64,000 nucleotides of DNA. It comes from Cryobacterium sinapicolor. GTDB lineage: Bacteria; Actinomycetota; Actinomycetes; Actinomycetales; Microbacteriaceae. The notes beneath the pieces were generated by a model, which saw nothing but the letters and a program-made list of their open reading frames with translations, had not been told where the DNA came from and ran no database searches. The stretch is from positions 344 through 64,343 of the forward strand of contig NZ_SOGQ01000009.1 of assembly GCF_004403465.1 (NCBI RefSeq), read 5' to 3'. Below are positions 30,954-39,449 of the stretch, piece by piece. A program made the translations under genes and the position numbers. Every line of letters starts with the position of its first letter. Position 1 is the first letter of the stretch.

Positions 30954-32033
30954 TCAGGGTCGCCCCAGTGCCTCGAGGGCGACGAGGAATGCCGTGGTCT
31001 CGGCTTCGGTGCCCGCGCTGACCCGTAGGTGGCCCGGGATACCGACGTCGCGAACGAGGATGCCTTCCGCCAGCAGGGCCTCGAAGGTGGTTCGGGGGTC
31101 CTCGACCCCGCCGAACAGCACGAAGTTGCTCGCGCTGCGCCGGGGCGTGTAGCCGAGGCGGGCCAGCTCGCTCACCAGACGGTCCCGCTGGGAGCGGATG
31201 TCGTCGACCATGGCGAGCATGGCGGGAGTGTGGGCGAGCGCGGCCACCGCGGCTGCCTGGGTGAACGCTGACAGGTGATAGGGCAGGCGCACCAGTCGGA
31301 GCGCATCCGTCACGGCCGGGTCGGCCGCCAGGTAGCCGACGCGGGCACCGGCGAACGCGAACGCCTTGCTCATGGTGCGGGACACCAGCAGGCGTTCCCG
31401 ACCGGGCAGCAGGGTGAGGGCGCTCGGCTCGTCGCCCGGACCGAACTCGGCGTACGCCTCATCGACGACGACGATGCCGTCGGTGGCGTCATAGACGGCC
31501 GCAATCGTTTCCAGGGACAGCGGCGTTCCGGTGGGATTGTTCGGCGAACAGAGGAAGACGAGGTCAGGGGCCACCCGGTCGACCCATTCGACCGCCGTGG
31601 CCGGGGAGAGTTCGAACTCGGCGTCGCGACCGCCCGCAATCCAGCGCGTGCCGGTGCCGGAGGCGAGCAGCGAATACATGGAGTAGGTCGGCGCGAAGCC
31701 GAGCACGGACCGTCCGGGGCCGCCGAAGGCCTGCAGCACCTGCTGGAGAACCTCGTTCGAGCCGTTGGCCGCCCAGATGTTCTTGCGGGTGAGGCCGTGC
31801 CCGAGGTACCGCGAGAGGGCGTCGCGCAGTTCGGTGAACTCCCGATCGGGATACCGGTTCACGGTCGTGACCGCCACGGCCAGGGCCGCCACAATGTCTT
31901 CCGCCACCTCCGCCGGGATGCCGTGGGTGTTCTCGTTCACGTTGAGAGCCACCGGAACGTGCAGCTGGGGAGCGCCGTAGGGGGTAAGTCCGCGCAGATT
32001 ATCGCGGAGAGGCAGATCGTTGAGACTGGTCAC
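30954..32033 (-). CDS. hisC: Histidinol-phosphate aminotransferase
   Basis: PLP enzyme of fold type I. Substrate/PLP motifs: NVNENTHGIP, AANGSNEVLQQVLQAF, CSPNNPTGTPL, VVDEAYAEF and the Schiff-base lysine in SRTMSKAFAFAGARVGYL. I choose GTG 32033 (359 residues, MTSLNDLPLRDNL): TAGCAT lies 7 nt upstream, whereas the alternative ATG three codons earlier would sit inside that hexamer. Heads a partial his operon that lacks hisD. Confidence 0.93.
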   Translation of the reverse strand: MTSLNDLPLRDNLRGLTPYGAPQLHVPVALNVNENTHGIPAEVAEDIVAALAVAVTTVNRYPDREFTELRDALSRYLGHGLTRKNIWAANGSNEVLQQVLQAFGGPGRSVLGFAPTYSMYSLLASGTGTRWIAGGRDAEFELSPATAVEWVDRVAPDLVFLCSPNNPTGTPLSLETIAAVYDATDGIVVVDEAYAEFGPGDEPSALTLLPGRERLLVSRTMSKAFAFAGARVGYLAADPAVTDALRLVRLPYHLSAFTQAAAVAALAHTPAMLAMVDDIRSQRDRLVSELARLGYTPRRSASNFVLFGGVEDPRTTFEALLAEGILVRDVGIPGHLRVSAGTEAETTAFLVALEALGRP

Positions 32034-32040
32034 TCCCCCC

Positions 32041-32046
32041 ATGCTA
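32041..32046 (-). promoter_or_regulatory. Leaderless -10 hexamer for hisC
   Basis: TAGCAT, 7 nt before GTG. Confidence 0.5.
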
Positions 32047-32070
32047 CCGGGGCGCGTTGCCGGAGCGGGT

Positions 32071-32427
32071 CTAGAGGTCGTTCGGCAGCGCCAACCGCTG
32101 ACCGGGCTCCACACTGTCGGACGGCAACTGGTTCAGGCTAACGATCTCGGCAATCACCTCGCGCGGGTCAGACGTGGGCGCGACCTTCTCCGCCAGTTGC
32201 CAGAGCGACTGCCCCGACTGGATGGTGACGTAGTCGAAGGCCGTAGCCACCCGACCGACGGTCGTGTTCTCCGCGGCGGCGATGCCGCCGTTGAGGGCGA
32301 CGATCAGAGCCAGGGCCACGAATGGAGCGGCTGCCAGCGACGTGAAGACGACGCGACCGCGCCGGGTGAGTCGGAGCCGGGTGCGACCGGTCGCGATGGG
32401 GGCGCTCAATTCAAGTGCAGTGCTCAT
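32071..32427 (-). CDS. LysM-domain membrane protein, SOS division-inhibitor candidate
   Basis: 118 residues: basic cytoplasmic N-terminus, one membrane helix at about 27-50 (VVFTSLAAAPFVALALIVAL), then a LysM-type peptidoglycan-binding domain (VTIQSGQSLWQLAEKVAP ... SLNQLPSDSVEPGQRL). This layout and the divergent position against lexA match Bacillus YneA and actinobacterial analogues that delay division during SOS; that role is inferred. AGGAGG lies 6 nt before ATG. Candidate LexA boxes and a 10-bp leader hairpin precede it. Confidence 0.85.
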   Translation of the reverse strand: MSTALELSAPIATGRTRLRLTRRGRVVFTSLAAAPFVALALIVALNGGIAAAENTTVGRVATAFDYVTIQSGQSLWQLAEKVAPTSDPREVIAEIVSLNQLPSDSVEPGQRLALPNDL

Positions 32428-32448
32428 TTCCTACCTCCTGTGTGAAGA

Positions 32449-32482
32449 CGTATCCGGCTCTCGGCCGGGAGGGCCGGATACG
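32449..32482 (-). promoter_or_regulatory. 10-bp stem-loop in the LysM gene leader
   Basis: CGTATCCGGC at 32449-32458 and its exact complement at 32473-32482, loop 14 nt, ending 10 nt upstream of the Shine-Dalgarno sequence. It partly overlaps the first LexA-like box. Confidence 0.65.
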
Positions 32483-32507
32483 AACTTATGTTCCGAATGT
32501 ATATTCG
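32481..32507. promoter_or_regulatory. Two overlapping LexA boxes
   Basis: CGAACTTATGTTCC (32481-32494, one mismatch to CGAAC-N4-GTTCG) and the perfect palindrome CGAATGTATATTCG (32494-32507). They sit in an AT-rich stretch between the LysM gene and lexA and match the actinobacterial/Gram-positive LexA consensus. Confidence 0.7.
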
Positions 32508-32565
32508 ATTATTCGAACAATCAAGTCCTTTTCGGTTGTTTCTGAAAAGTTTCTTCCGACCCACT

Positions 32566-32579
32566 CGAATACATGTTTG
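32566..32579. promoter_or_regulatory. Third LexA-like box, nearer lexA
   Basis: CGAATACATGTTTG, two mismatches to the consensus; likely for lexA autoregulation. Confidence 0.55.
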
Positions 32580-32710
32580 TTTTATGAGCAAGACGCGGAT
32601 ACAGTTTCGATTGTTGGTTGAAACTCAATCAGGCACCCCCGACATTCGCGTGAATCGGCGGCACTCGCTGCCTGCCGCCAGCGCATCCATCGAAACGAGG
32701 AGCGACGAAC

Positions 32711-33415
32711 GTGGCGCAGAACACCAGCGGTCCCCGCGACAAGGGCGGCACCAGACGGCGCAAGAGTCTGAGCGAGAAGCAGCTTGCAATCCTTGATGTC
32801 ATCCAGCGCTCGGTCAGCCAGCGCGGCTATCCGCCGAGCATGCGCGAGATCGGCGACGCCGTCGGCCTGTCGTCCCTGTCGAGCGTCACCCACCAGCTCA
32901 ATCAGCTGGAACTGAGCGGCTACCTGCGCCGTGACCCGAATCGTCCCCGCGCCCTTGAAGTGCTCATCGAGATTCCGCAGTCGCCCGAGGACACGACCTC
33001 CGGCACCGCGGAGAGTTTTCACACCGGCGTGCAGGTGGGCGATGCCGCCATGGTCCCGCTCGTCGGCCGCATCGCCGCCGGCATCCCGATCACCGCCGAA
33101 CAGCAGATCGATGAGATCTTCCCGCTCCCCCGCCAGCTTGTGGGCAAGGGCGACCTGTTCATGCTCAAGGTGTCCGGCGAATCCATGATCGACGCCGCCA
33201 TCATGGACGGCGACTGGGTCGTCGTTCGGCAGCAGAAAACCGCTGAGAACGGTGAAATCGTCGCAGCAATGCTCGACAACGAGGCGACCGTCAAGGTGTT
33301 CCGCCAGCGCGACGGCCACACCTGGCTGCTCCCCCGCAACACGAATTTCGAGCCGATCGTCGGCGACCACGCCGAGATCCTGGGGAAGGTTGTGGCGGTT
33401 CTGCGATCGGTTTAG
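32711..33415 (+). CDS. lexA: SOS repressor LexA
   Basis: 234-residue transcription repressor and latent protease. N-terminal winged helix residues about 18-85 ([23 protein letters not shown]). The cleavage site Ala123-Gly124 lies in RIAAGIPIT; catalytic Ser158 in SGESM and Lys195 in ATVKVF. GTG start with GAGGAG about 9 nt upstream. Its target recA is about 12 kb away in this window, with a matching box. Confidence 0.97.
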   Translation: MAQNTSGPRDKGGTRRRKSLSEKQLAILDVIQRSVSQRGYPPSMREIGDAVGLSSLSSVTHQLNQLELSGYLRRDPNRPRALEVLIEIPQSPEDTTSGTAESFHTGVQVGDAAMVPLVGRIAAGIPITAEQQIDEIFPLPRQLVGKGDLFMLKVSGESMIDAAIMDGDWVVVRQQKTAENGEIVAAMLDNEATVKVFRQRDGHTWLLPRNTNFEPIVGDHAEILGKVVAVLRSV

Positions 33416-33444
33416 GGTCGGAGTACTTCAACACCTCAGTGCCC

Positions 33445-33467
33445 CTGGTCTCGGCAGGCTCGACCAG
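33445..33467. repeat. Short REP-like palindromic sequence
   Basis: CTGGTC ... GACCAG with TCGGCAGGCTC between, after lexA. The sequence resembles the abundant GGTCTCGACAGGCTCGACC intergenic repeats I recall from actinobacterial genomes. Confidence 0.4.
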
Positions 33468-33510
33468 CGTCGTGGAGTCTTTGATTTGTTGGGTCGCCAT
33501 AGGGTCCTCG

Positions 33511-33548
33511 GGCCGGGCACGAAAGCCGTTTCGGGGTCGTGCCCGGCC
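33511..33548. terminator. Bidirectional terminator between lexA and metE
   Basis: GGCCGGGCACGA (33511-33522) pairs perfectly with 33537-33548; the 14-nt loop holds a smaller inverted GAAA/TTTC. Positioned between convergent genes; no long U-tract. Confidence 0.65.
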
Positions 33549-33571
33549 TGAGGGCGGGGTGGAGCAGCGGG

Positions 33572-35914
33572 TTAGGCGGGGACGGGGGCCTGCAGCCGGG
33601 CGCGGACAATGCGGGTGGCAGCGATCATGTTGTGCAGGGACTCGACGGTCTCGGCGTAGCCGCGGGTCTTGAGGCCGCAGTCCGGGTTCACCCAGAGCTG
33701 GCCGGCCGGGATGGCCGCCACGGCCCGCTCGAGCAGGTCGGTGAGCTCGGCCACGCTCGGCACACGCGGCGAATGGATGTCCCACACGCCGGGGCCGATG
33801 CCGTGGTCGAAGCCGTGGGACTGGATGTCGCCCACGACCTCCATGCGGGAGCGTGCCGCCTCGATACTGGTCACATCGGCATCCAGGTTGCGGATCGCGT
33901 CGATGACCACCCCGAACTCCGAGTAGCAGAGATGAGTGTGGATCTGTGTGGCGTCGGCCGCACCGGCCGTCGCCAGGCGGAAGGATCCCACCGACCAGTC
34001 GAGATAGTCCGCCTGGTCCTTCTGCTTCAGCGGCAGAAGCTCCCGCAGCGCGGGCTCGTCCACCTGGACGATCTGGATGCCCGCCGTCTCGAGGTCGGCT
34101 ATCTCGTCGCGGAGCGCCAGGGCCACCTGCCGGGCCGTGTCGCCGAGCGGCTGGTCGTCGCGCACGAACGACCAGGCGAGGATCGTGACCGGGCCGGTGA
34201 GCATCCCCTTGACGGGCTTGGGCGTCAGCCCCTGCGTGTACGCCGACCACTCGACCGTGATCGGTCGCGGCCGGGACACGTCACCCCAGAGAATCGACGG
34301 TCGCACGCACCGGCTGCCGTAGGACTGCACCCAGCCGTTCTCGGTGACCGCGAACCCGTCGAGGTTCTCGGCGAAGTACTGCACCATGTCGTTGCGTTCC
34401 GGCTCGCCGTGCACGATCACGTCGAGGCCGATGTCCTCCTGCAGCCCGACGACGCGACCGATCTCGGCAAGCATCAGGTCCCGGTAGTCCGTGGCGCTCA
34501 GCGACCCCCTGAGCAGCTGCGCCCTGGCCCGACGGATGTCCCCGGTCTGCGGGAAGGATCCGATCGTTGTCGTCGGCAGGAACGGCAGCCCGAGGGCAGC
34601 CTCCTGGGTCGCGACCCGGACCTCGTAGTCGCCGCGGGTGAAATCGGCCGGGATGAGCGCATCGGCGCGCTCCCGCACGGCGCCGTCCTGCACGCCGGGA
34701 GCCACCCGACGCGCGTCGCGGGCCGCGGTGGCCGCAACAAGGTCGGCCTCGATGGCGGCCCGCCCCTGGGCGAGCCCGCGGGCGAGCGTGGCCACCTGCG
34801 CGACCTTCTGGTCGGCGAAGGCCAGCCAACTCTTCAGGTCGCTGTTCAGCGCGGACTCGTCGTCGACGTCATGGGGCACGTGCAGCAGCGACGTCGAGGT
34901 GGAGACCGTGATCCGCGGCGACAGCCCGTCCAGGCCCACCGCCGTGTCGAAGGCTGCTGCCAGGTCGCCGCGCCAGATGTTGTGGCCGTCGATGACGCCG
35001 GCCACCAGGGTGGTCGTGTCCAGTCCGGGGGTCTCCGCGGGAACGGTTCCACGTACGAGGTCAAGGCCGATGGCTTCCACCGGGGTGGCCGCGAGAACGG
35101 GCAGGGCGTCGTCGAGGCTGCCGTAGGGTGCGGCGACGAAGAGAGCGGGGCGCTGGGCGAGGGCGCCGAGGGTGTTGTAGGCGCAGCGAAGGCCGGCGAG
35201 GGCATCCGCTCGCGGGGTGTCGATGCTTTCGCTGACCAGGGCCGGCTCGTCGAGCTGCACCCATTCGGCTCCGGCGGCGCGCAGCCGCTGCAGGAGGGCG
35301 GCGTAAACCGGCAACAGGTCGTCGAGGCGGTCGATTGGGCTGAACCCGGCCGGTGCCTGGTCGCTGGGCTTGCTCAGCAGCAGGAAGGTGACCGGGCCGA
35401 CGATGACGGGCCGGGTCAGGAACCCGGCCGCCTTCGACTCTTCGAACTCGCGCACGAGGCGGGTGCCGGCGAGGGAGAACGCGGTCTCTGGGCCGATTTC
35501 CGGGACCAGATAGTGGTAGTTGGAGTCGAACCATTTGGTCATCTCGAGCGGCAGGTTCTCACCTTCGCCGCGGGCGAGGGTGAAGTAGCCGGCCAGGTCG
35601 AGGTGACCGTCCGCACCGCGGAGGTCCGCGAACCGGGAGGGGACGGCACCCACCGTGCACAGGGCATCCAGCATCTGGTCGTAGTAGGAGAACGATTCGG
35701 GGATGGACGAATCGTCCCGGCCGAGCCCCAGCTGCACGAGGTGCTCCCTCGTGGTCTGGCGCAGGGCGGCCGCGGTCGCCTCGAGCTCGTCGGCGCTGAC
35801 CGATCCGGTCCAGAACGCTTCGACGGCCTTCTTCAATTGCCGGCGTGGCCCGATGCGCGGGTAACCCAAGATGGTCCCGGCGGGGAAAGCGGGAGGTGCG
35901 GATGAGATGGTCAT
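33572..35914 (-). CDS. metE: Cobalamin-independent methionine synthase
   Basis: Transfers methyl from 5-methyl-tetrahydropteroyl-glutamate to homocysteine. 780 residues, two TIM-barrel halves. Begins TILGYPRIGPRRQLKKAVE; zinc ligands appear in HTHLCYSEFG and NPDCGLKTRGY, and substrate residues in VDEPALRE. ATG overlaps the metF stop (ATGA), so methyl donor and methyl transfer enzymes are co-expressed. No B12 riboswitch is seen. Confidence 0.97.
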   Translation of the reverse strand: MTISSAPPAFPAGTILGYPRIGPRRQLKKAVEAFWTGSVSADELEATAAALRQTTREHLVQLGLGRDDSSIPESFSYYDQMLDALCTVGAVPSRFADLRGADGHLDLAGYFTLARGEGENLPLEMTKWFDSNYHYLVPEIGPETAFSLAGTRLVREFEESKAAGFLTRPVIVGPVTFLLLSKPSDQAPAGFSPIDRLDDLLPVYAALLQRLRAAGAEWVQLDEPALVSESIDTPRADALAGLRCAYNTLGALAQRPALFVAAPYGSLDDALPVLAATPVEAIGLDLVRGTVPAETPGLDTTTLVAGVIDGHNIWRGDLAAAFDTAVGLDGLSPRITVSTSTSLLHVPHDVDDESALNSDLKSWLAFADQKVAQVATLARGLAQGRAAIEADLVAATAARDARRVAPGVQDGAVRERADALIPADFTRGDYEVRVATQEAALGLPFLPTTTIGSFPQTGDIRRARAQLLRGSLSATDYRDLMLAEIGRVVGLQEDIGLDVIVHGEPERNDMVQYFAENLDGFAVTENGWVQSYGSRCVRPSILWGDVSRPRPITVEWSAYTQGLTPKPVKGMLTGPVTILAWSFVRDDQPLGDTARQVALALRDEIADLETAGIQIVQVDEPALRELLPLKQKDQADYLDWSVGSFRLATAGAADATQIHTHLCYSEFGVVIDAIRNLDADVTSIEAARSRMEVVGDIQSHGFDHGIGPGVWDIHSPRVPSVAELTDLLERAVAAIPAGQLWVNPDCGLKTRGYAETVESLHNMIAATRIVRARLQAPVPA

Positions 35915-36912
35915 GAGTACTCCTTGACAGGGTGAGAGGCAGGAAATTCGGAGACTGATGGAGCTGGAGTGGGAGTGAGCAGACCGCAGCGCTCGAGCAC
36001 GGCGAGCACGGTCTCGTGCTGGTTGAAGGCGTAGAGGTGCAGGCCGGGGGCGCCGCCGGCGATGAGTTTCCGGGCCAGTTCTGTGGCGTGACGGATGCCG
36101 ATCTCACGCTGGCCTTCCTTCGTCGGCTCCACCTCGAGCGCGATAGCCAGTTCGGAGGGAAGCTCCTCGCCGGACAACTCGAGGATGCGGCGCAGCCGGG
36201 CGGGACTGGTGACCGGCATGATTCCGGGCAGGATCGGGAACTCGACCCCCGCGGCACGGGCCCGCTGGATGAAGCCGAGGTAGTGGTCGGCGTGGAAGAA
36301 CAGTTGGGTGATCGCCAGGTTGGCTCCGGCGGCCTGCTTGGCCAGCAGCGTGTCGATGTCCTGGGTGGTCGACCGGGAGCGCGGGTGGCCGTTCGGGAAC
36401 GCGGCCACGGCGATGCGCACCTTCTCCCGCTCCCGCTTGATCGTGCGGGCGGCAGGGAGCCCCGGGATCGCGGCCTCGCGGTACGGCACCCGCTCGGCCT
36501 GCACCCGGTGAATCAGCTGCACCAGCTCCGCCGCGCTGCCCAGGTCGCCCAGGAAGGCGTCACCCTCCCGGGTGCCTTCCGGCGGGTCCCCGCGCAGGGC
36601 CAGGAAGTTCCGCACTCCGGCGTCCAGGAATTCCCGGATCAGCCGGCTGGCTTCCGCGTTGGACGAGCCGACGCAGGTGAGGTGCGCCAGCGGGTCCACG
36701 GTGGTGGTACGCAGGAGGTGGGTGAGCACGTCCAGGGAGGAACGCCGGGAGGAGCCGTTCGCGCCGTAGGTGACCGAGATGAACTCGGGGCCCGCCGCGG
36801 CGAGCCGCTTGATGGTGGCGTGCAGCGCGGAGGTGGCGGCATCCGATTTGGGCGGATACAGCTCGAACGAGAACGGGATGTTCCCGCACGCAGGGTCCGA
36901 GGTGTCAGGCAT
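35911..36912 (-). CDS. metF: Methylenetetrahydrofolate reductase
   Basis: FAD-dependent reductase making 5-methyl-THF for MetE. 333 residues with TIM-barrel motifs FSFELYPPKSDAA, FISVTYGANGSSR, LTCVGSSNAE, LALRGDPPEG and AITQLFFHADHYLGF. GAGGAG lies close (2-4 nt) before the ATG. First gene of metF-metE; the 324-bp upstream region holds a palindrome and tandem repeats. Confidence 0.95.
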   Translation of the reverse strand: MPDTSDPACGNIPFSFELYPPKSDAATSALHATIKRLAAAGPEFISVTYGANGSSRRSSLDVLTHLLRTTTVDPLAHLTCVGSSNAEASRLIREFLDAGVRNFLALRGDPPEGTREGDAFLGDLGSAAELVQLIHRVQAERVPYREAAIPGLPAARTIKREREKVRIAVAAFPNGHPRSRSTTQDIDTLLAKQAAGANLAITQLFFHADHYLGFIQRARAAGVEFPILPGIMPVTSPARLRRILELSGEELPSELAIALEVEPTKEGQREIGIRHATELARKLIAGGAPGLHLYAFNQHETVLAVLERCGLLTPTPAPSVSEFPASHPVKEYS

Positions 36913-37144
36913 TGCTCCTCATTCGACAGTTGCCAGTGGCAGGCACTGGAGGCCGGGCGGCCGCGGACCGCCAGACGAGCCAGGCGGGTGTTCGCGGGCG
37001 GGTGCCGGGCTCGGCTGTCGCTCCATGCCGCCGGTCAGAATGCCGACGGCAACGATTGAAAAGACTCTAACAAGCACGCCCGAGGCGGGGCAGGTCCGTG
37101 ACGGAATGTGTCACGAACCCACACCGGAGCGGCATGGGAGAGCC

Positions 37145-37177
37145 GGAGGAGTGCGGGAGGAATGCGGGAGGAGTGCG
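37145..37177. repeat. 11-bp tandem repeat x3
   Basis: GGAGGAGTGCG, GGAGGAATGCG, GGAGGAGTGCG in direct succession; one substitution in the middle copy. Confidence 0.8.
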
Positions 37178-37203
37178 CAAAACGGCATGCTGAAGCCCGC
37201 CGT
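37177..37203 (-). terminator. hflX terminator candidate
   Basis: In - sense ACGGCGGGC - TTCA - GCATGCCGT (7 of 9 pairs) followed by TTTGC, 33 nt after the hflX stop. Confidence 0.5.
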
Positions 37204-37236
37204 GTTACGGAGCAGCGCCGCCGAAGCCGGTGGCGG

Positions 37237-38775
37237 TCAGCCGGCGACAGCCGGCCGGACGGCGAACGGCTCGAACTGGGCCTGGATCTCCTTCGTCACG
37301 AGCGCCGTGACCTGGGTGCCGGTCTCGGCGTACAAGGTGTCGAGCACAGTGCCCTGCTCGTGCAGCACCGCGATCAGGTCGCCCCGCTCATAGGGGATCA
37401 GCAACTCAAGCTTGATCGACGGCCGCGGCAGCAGATCGGAGATGGTCGCGAGCAGGTCCTCGATGCCCTCACCGGTGCGCGCCGAGACGAAGATGCCCTT
37501 CGGCCAGAGTCCACGCAGCAGGAGCCGGTCGTCGTCACCGACCAGGTCGCTCTTGTTGAAGACGACGATCTCGGGAATCTCCCGGGCGCCGACCTCGGCG
37601 ATGACCTCACGCACGGTGGAGAGCTGGCTCGCCGGGTCCGGGTGCGAGCCGTCGACGACGTGCACGATGACGTCAGCGTCGGCGACCTCCTCGAGCGTCG
37701 ACCGGAACGCCTCCACCAGCTGGTGGGGCAGGTTGCGCACAAACCCGACCGTGTCGGTCAGCGTGTAGAGGAGGCCGTCGGCCGTCGTCGACTTGCGCAC
37801 CGTGGCGTCCAGGGTGGCGAACAGGGAGTTCTCCACCAGAACGCCGGCCCGGGTGATGCGGTTGAGCAGGCTCGACTTGCCGGCGTTGGTGTAACCGACG
37901 ATGGCGACGGATGGCACGGCGTTGCGCTTGCGGTTGGCCCGCTTGGCTTCGCGGGCGGGTTTCATCTCGAGGATCTGCTTGCGGAGCCGGGACATCCGGG
38001 TGTGGATGCGCCGCCGGTCCAGCTCGATTTTGGTCTCACCGGGGCCGCGCGAGCCCATGCCGGCGCCCGCGCCACCCACCTGGCCACCGGCCTGGCGGGA
38101 CATCGAGTCGCCCCAGCCGCGCAGGCGGGGAAGCAGGTATTCGAGCTGGGCGAGTTCGACCTGCGCCTTACCCTCACGGCTCTTGGCGTGCTGGCTGAAG
38201 ATGTCAAGGATCACGGCAGTTCGGTCGATGACCTTCACCTTGACGACATCCTCGAGGGCGCGCCGCTGGCTGGGAGCGAGCTCGGTGTCGGCGATGACGG
38301 TGTCGGCTCCCATCGCCTTGACGATGCCGGCCACCTCTTCGGCCTTGCCCTTGCCGAGGTAGGTGCTGGCGTCGGGTTTGGCCCGGCGCTGCATGAGACC
38401 GTCGAGCACGGTGGCTCCGGCGGTTTCCGCCAGCGCGGCGAGTTCGCGCATGGAATTCTCGGCATCCGCGACGGTCCCGTGCGTGTACAGGCCGATCAAG
38501 ACAACGTTCTCCAGCCGCAGCTGGCGGTACTCGACCTCGGTGACGTCCTCGAGCTCGGTGGAGAGGCTGGGCACGCGGCGCAACGCGTTGCGGTCCTCGC
38601 GGTCCTGCTGGAGGCCGTCATGACCCTCGTCGTCGTGTGACGCGCCGGATTCGGCCTGCAGGGCCTGCGCTGAGCCGCTGCGGAACAGCGAGTAGCCGGA
38701 AGCCTTGCTGTCGGCGCTGGCGAGCACGCGGGCGACCACGTCGTCGGTGTCGTCGGGCAGATTTGGTTCAGTCAT
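37237..38775 (-). CDS. hflX: Ribosome-associated GTPase HflX
   Basis: Rescues or splits stalled ribosomes under stress. N-terminal HflX domain (TYLGKGKAEEV, DTVIADTELAPSQ, GPGETKIELDRRRI) then Era-like G domain: G1 GYTNAGKSS, G3 DTVGF, G4 NKSD. Start ATG 38775 gives 512 residues; TATTGT stands 7 nt upstream and no ribosome site is present. It is divergent from a methyltransferase with its start only 41 bp away. Confidence 0.95.
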   Translation of the reverse strand: MTEPNLPDDTDDVVARVLASADSKASGYSLFRSGSAQALQAESGASHDDEGHDGLQQDREDRNALRRVPSLSTELEDVTEVEYRQLRLENVVLIGLYTHGTVADAENSMRELAALAETAGATVLDGLMQRRAKPDASTYLGKGKAEEVAGIVKAMGADTVIADTELAPSQRRALEDVVKVKVIDRTAVILDIFSQHAKSREGKAQVELAQLEYLLPRLRGWGDSMSRQAGGQVGGAGAGMGSRGPGETKIELDRRRIHTRMSRLRKQILEMKPAREAKRANRKRNAVPSVAIVGYTNAGKSSLLNRITRAGVLVENSLFATLDATVRKSTTADGLLYTLTDTVGFVRNLPHQLVEAFRSTLEEVADADVIVHVVDGSHPDPASQLSTVREVIAEVGAREIPEIVVFNKSDLVGDDDRLLLRGLWPKGIFVSARTGEGIEDLLATISDLLPRPSIKLELLIPYERGDLIAVLHEQGTVLDTLYAETGTQVTALVTKEIQAQFEPFAVRPAVAG

Positions 38776-38782
38776 CCTTTTA

Positions 38783-38788
38783 ACAATA
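38783..38788 (-). promoter_or_regulatory. Leaderless -10 hexamer for hflX
   Basis: TATTGT, 7 nt before ATG; 16 bp from the divergent gene's -10. Confidence 0.55.
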
Positions 38789-38804
38789 GTTCCTCGATGC
38801 ACGG

Positions 38805-38810
38805 TAAGTT
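38805..38810 (+). promoter_or_regulatory. Leaderless -10 hexamer for the RsmC-like methyltransferase
   Basis: TAAGTT, 6 nt before ATG. Confidence 0.55.
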
Positions 38811-38816
38811 CCCTCT

Positions 38817-39428
38817 ATGCCTTCCGACCACTACTTCACCCCGGCACCCGACAGCACCCTGAAACTCCGTCAGGTGACCGTGCACTTGCATGGTGCGGAA
38901 CACGAGCTGACCACGGCCAATGCGGTCTTCAGCCCGGAGCACATCGACACCGGCACCCAGGTGCTCCTGAACAACGCGCCGACCCCGCCGCCCGGCGGCG
39001 ATTTCCTCGACCTGGGCTGCGGCTGGGGTCCGATCAGCCTGCACCTGGCCCTCGCGTCACCCCGTGCCACGATCTGGGCCGTCGACGTGAATGAGCGGGC
39101 GCTCGATCTGGTGCGGCGAAACGCCGAGAAGCTTGGCCTCACCAACGTCACGGCGGTGCTGCCCGACCAGGTGCCCGAGCACGTGACCTTCCGTACCATC
39201 TGGTCGAATCCCCCGATCCGCGTCGGCAAGACCGAACTGCACTCCCTGCTGCGCACCTGGCTGCCGCGCCTGGAACCGGGTTCGGATGCCTGGCTCGTCG
39301 TGCAGCGCAACCTCGGCTCCGATTCCCTGCAGCGCTGGCTCGACGGCGACCTGCCCGACGAATTCAGCACCGCGCGGCACGCCATCAGCAAGGGCTTCCG
39401 GGTTCTGCGGGTCCAGCGCCAGGACTAG
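38817..39428 (+). CDS. RsmC-like class I methyltransferase
   Basis: 203 residues, the size of a single-domain RsmC/MTS-type enzyme. Motif I FLDLGCGWGPISLHLA near residue 62 binds S-adenosylmethionine; motif IV SNPPIRVGKTELH near 125 is of the N-PP-[YF/I] kind used for exocyclic amino groups of guanine or adenine. Substrate is probably 16S rRNA guanine, by similarity. Divergent from the ribosome GTPase hflX, which fits a ribosome role. Confidence 0.88.
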   Translation: MPSDHYFTPAPDSTLKLRQVTVHLHGAEHELTTANAVFSPEHIDTGTQVLLNNAPTPPPGGDFLDLGCGWGPISLHLALASPRATIWAVDVNERALDLVRRNAEKLGLTNVTAVLPDQVPEHVTFRTIWSNPPIRVGKTELHSLLRTWLPRLEPGSDAWLVVQRNLGSDSLQRWLDGDLPDEFSTARHAISKGFRVLRVQRQD

Positions 39429-39449
39429 TCGCGCCCTGGTCCGGCGTCG

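Larger units (their letters stand above)
36913..37236 (-). promoter_or_regulatory. metF upstream region
   Basis: 324 bp without a gene between hflX and metF. It contains an inverted repeat CGTGAC-N7-GTCACG at 37097-37115, a tandem repeat at 37145-37177 and an hflX terminator candidate at 37177-37203. No SAM, SAH or cobalamin riboswitch pattern that I recognise. Confidence 0.5.

Noticed and set aside
33416-33500. Short - strand peptide beginning MATQQIKDSTTLVEP in the lexA-metE gap
   Set aside because: Its VEPAET-like part is a translation of the REP-like repeat; it runs into antisense lexA and has no ribosome site.
36913-37236. SAM, SAH or cobalamin riboswitch upstream of metF
   Set aside because: I found no conserved core of these riboswitches; only a short palindrome and tandem repeats.
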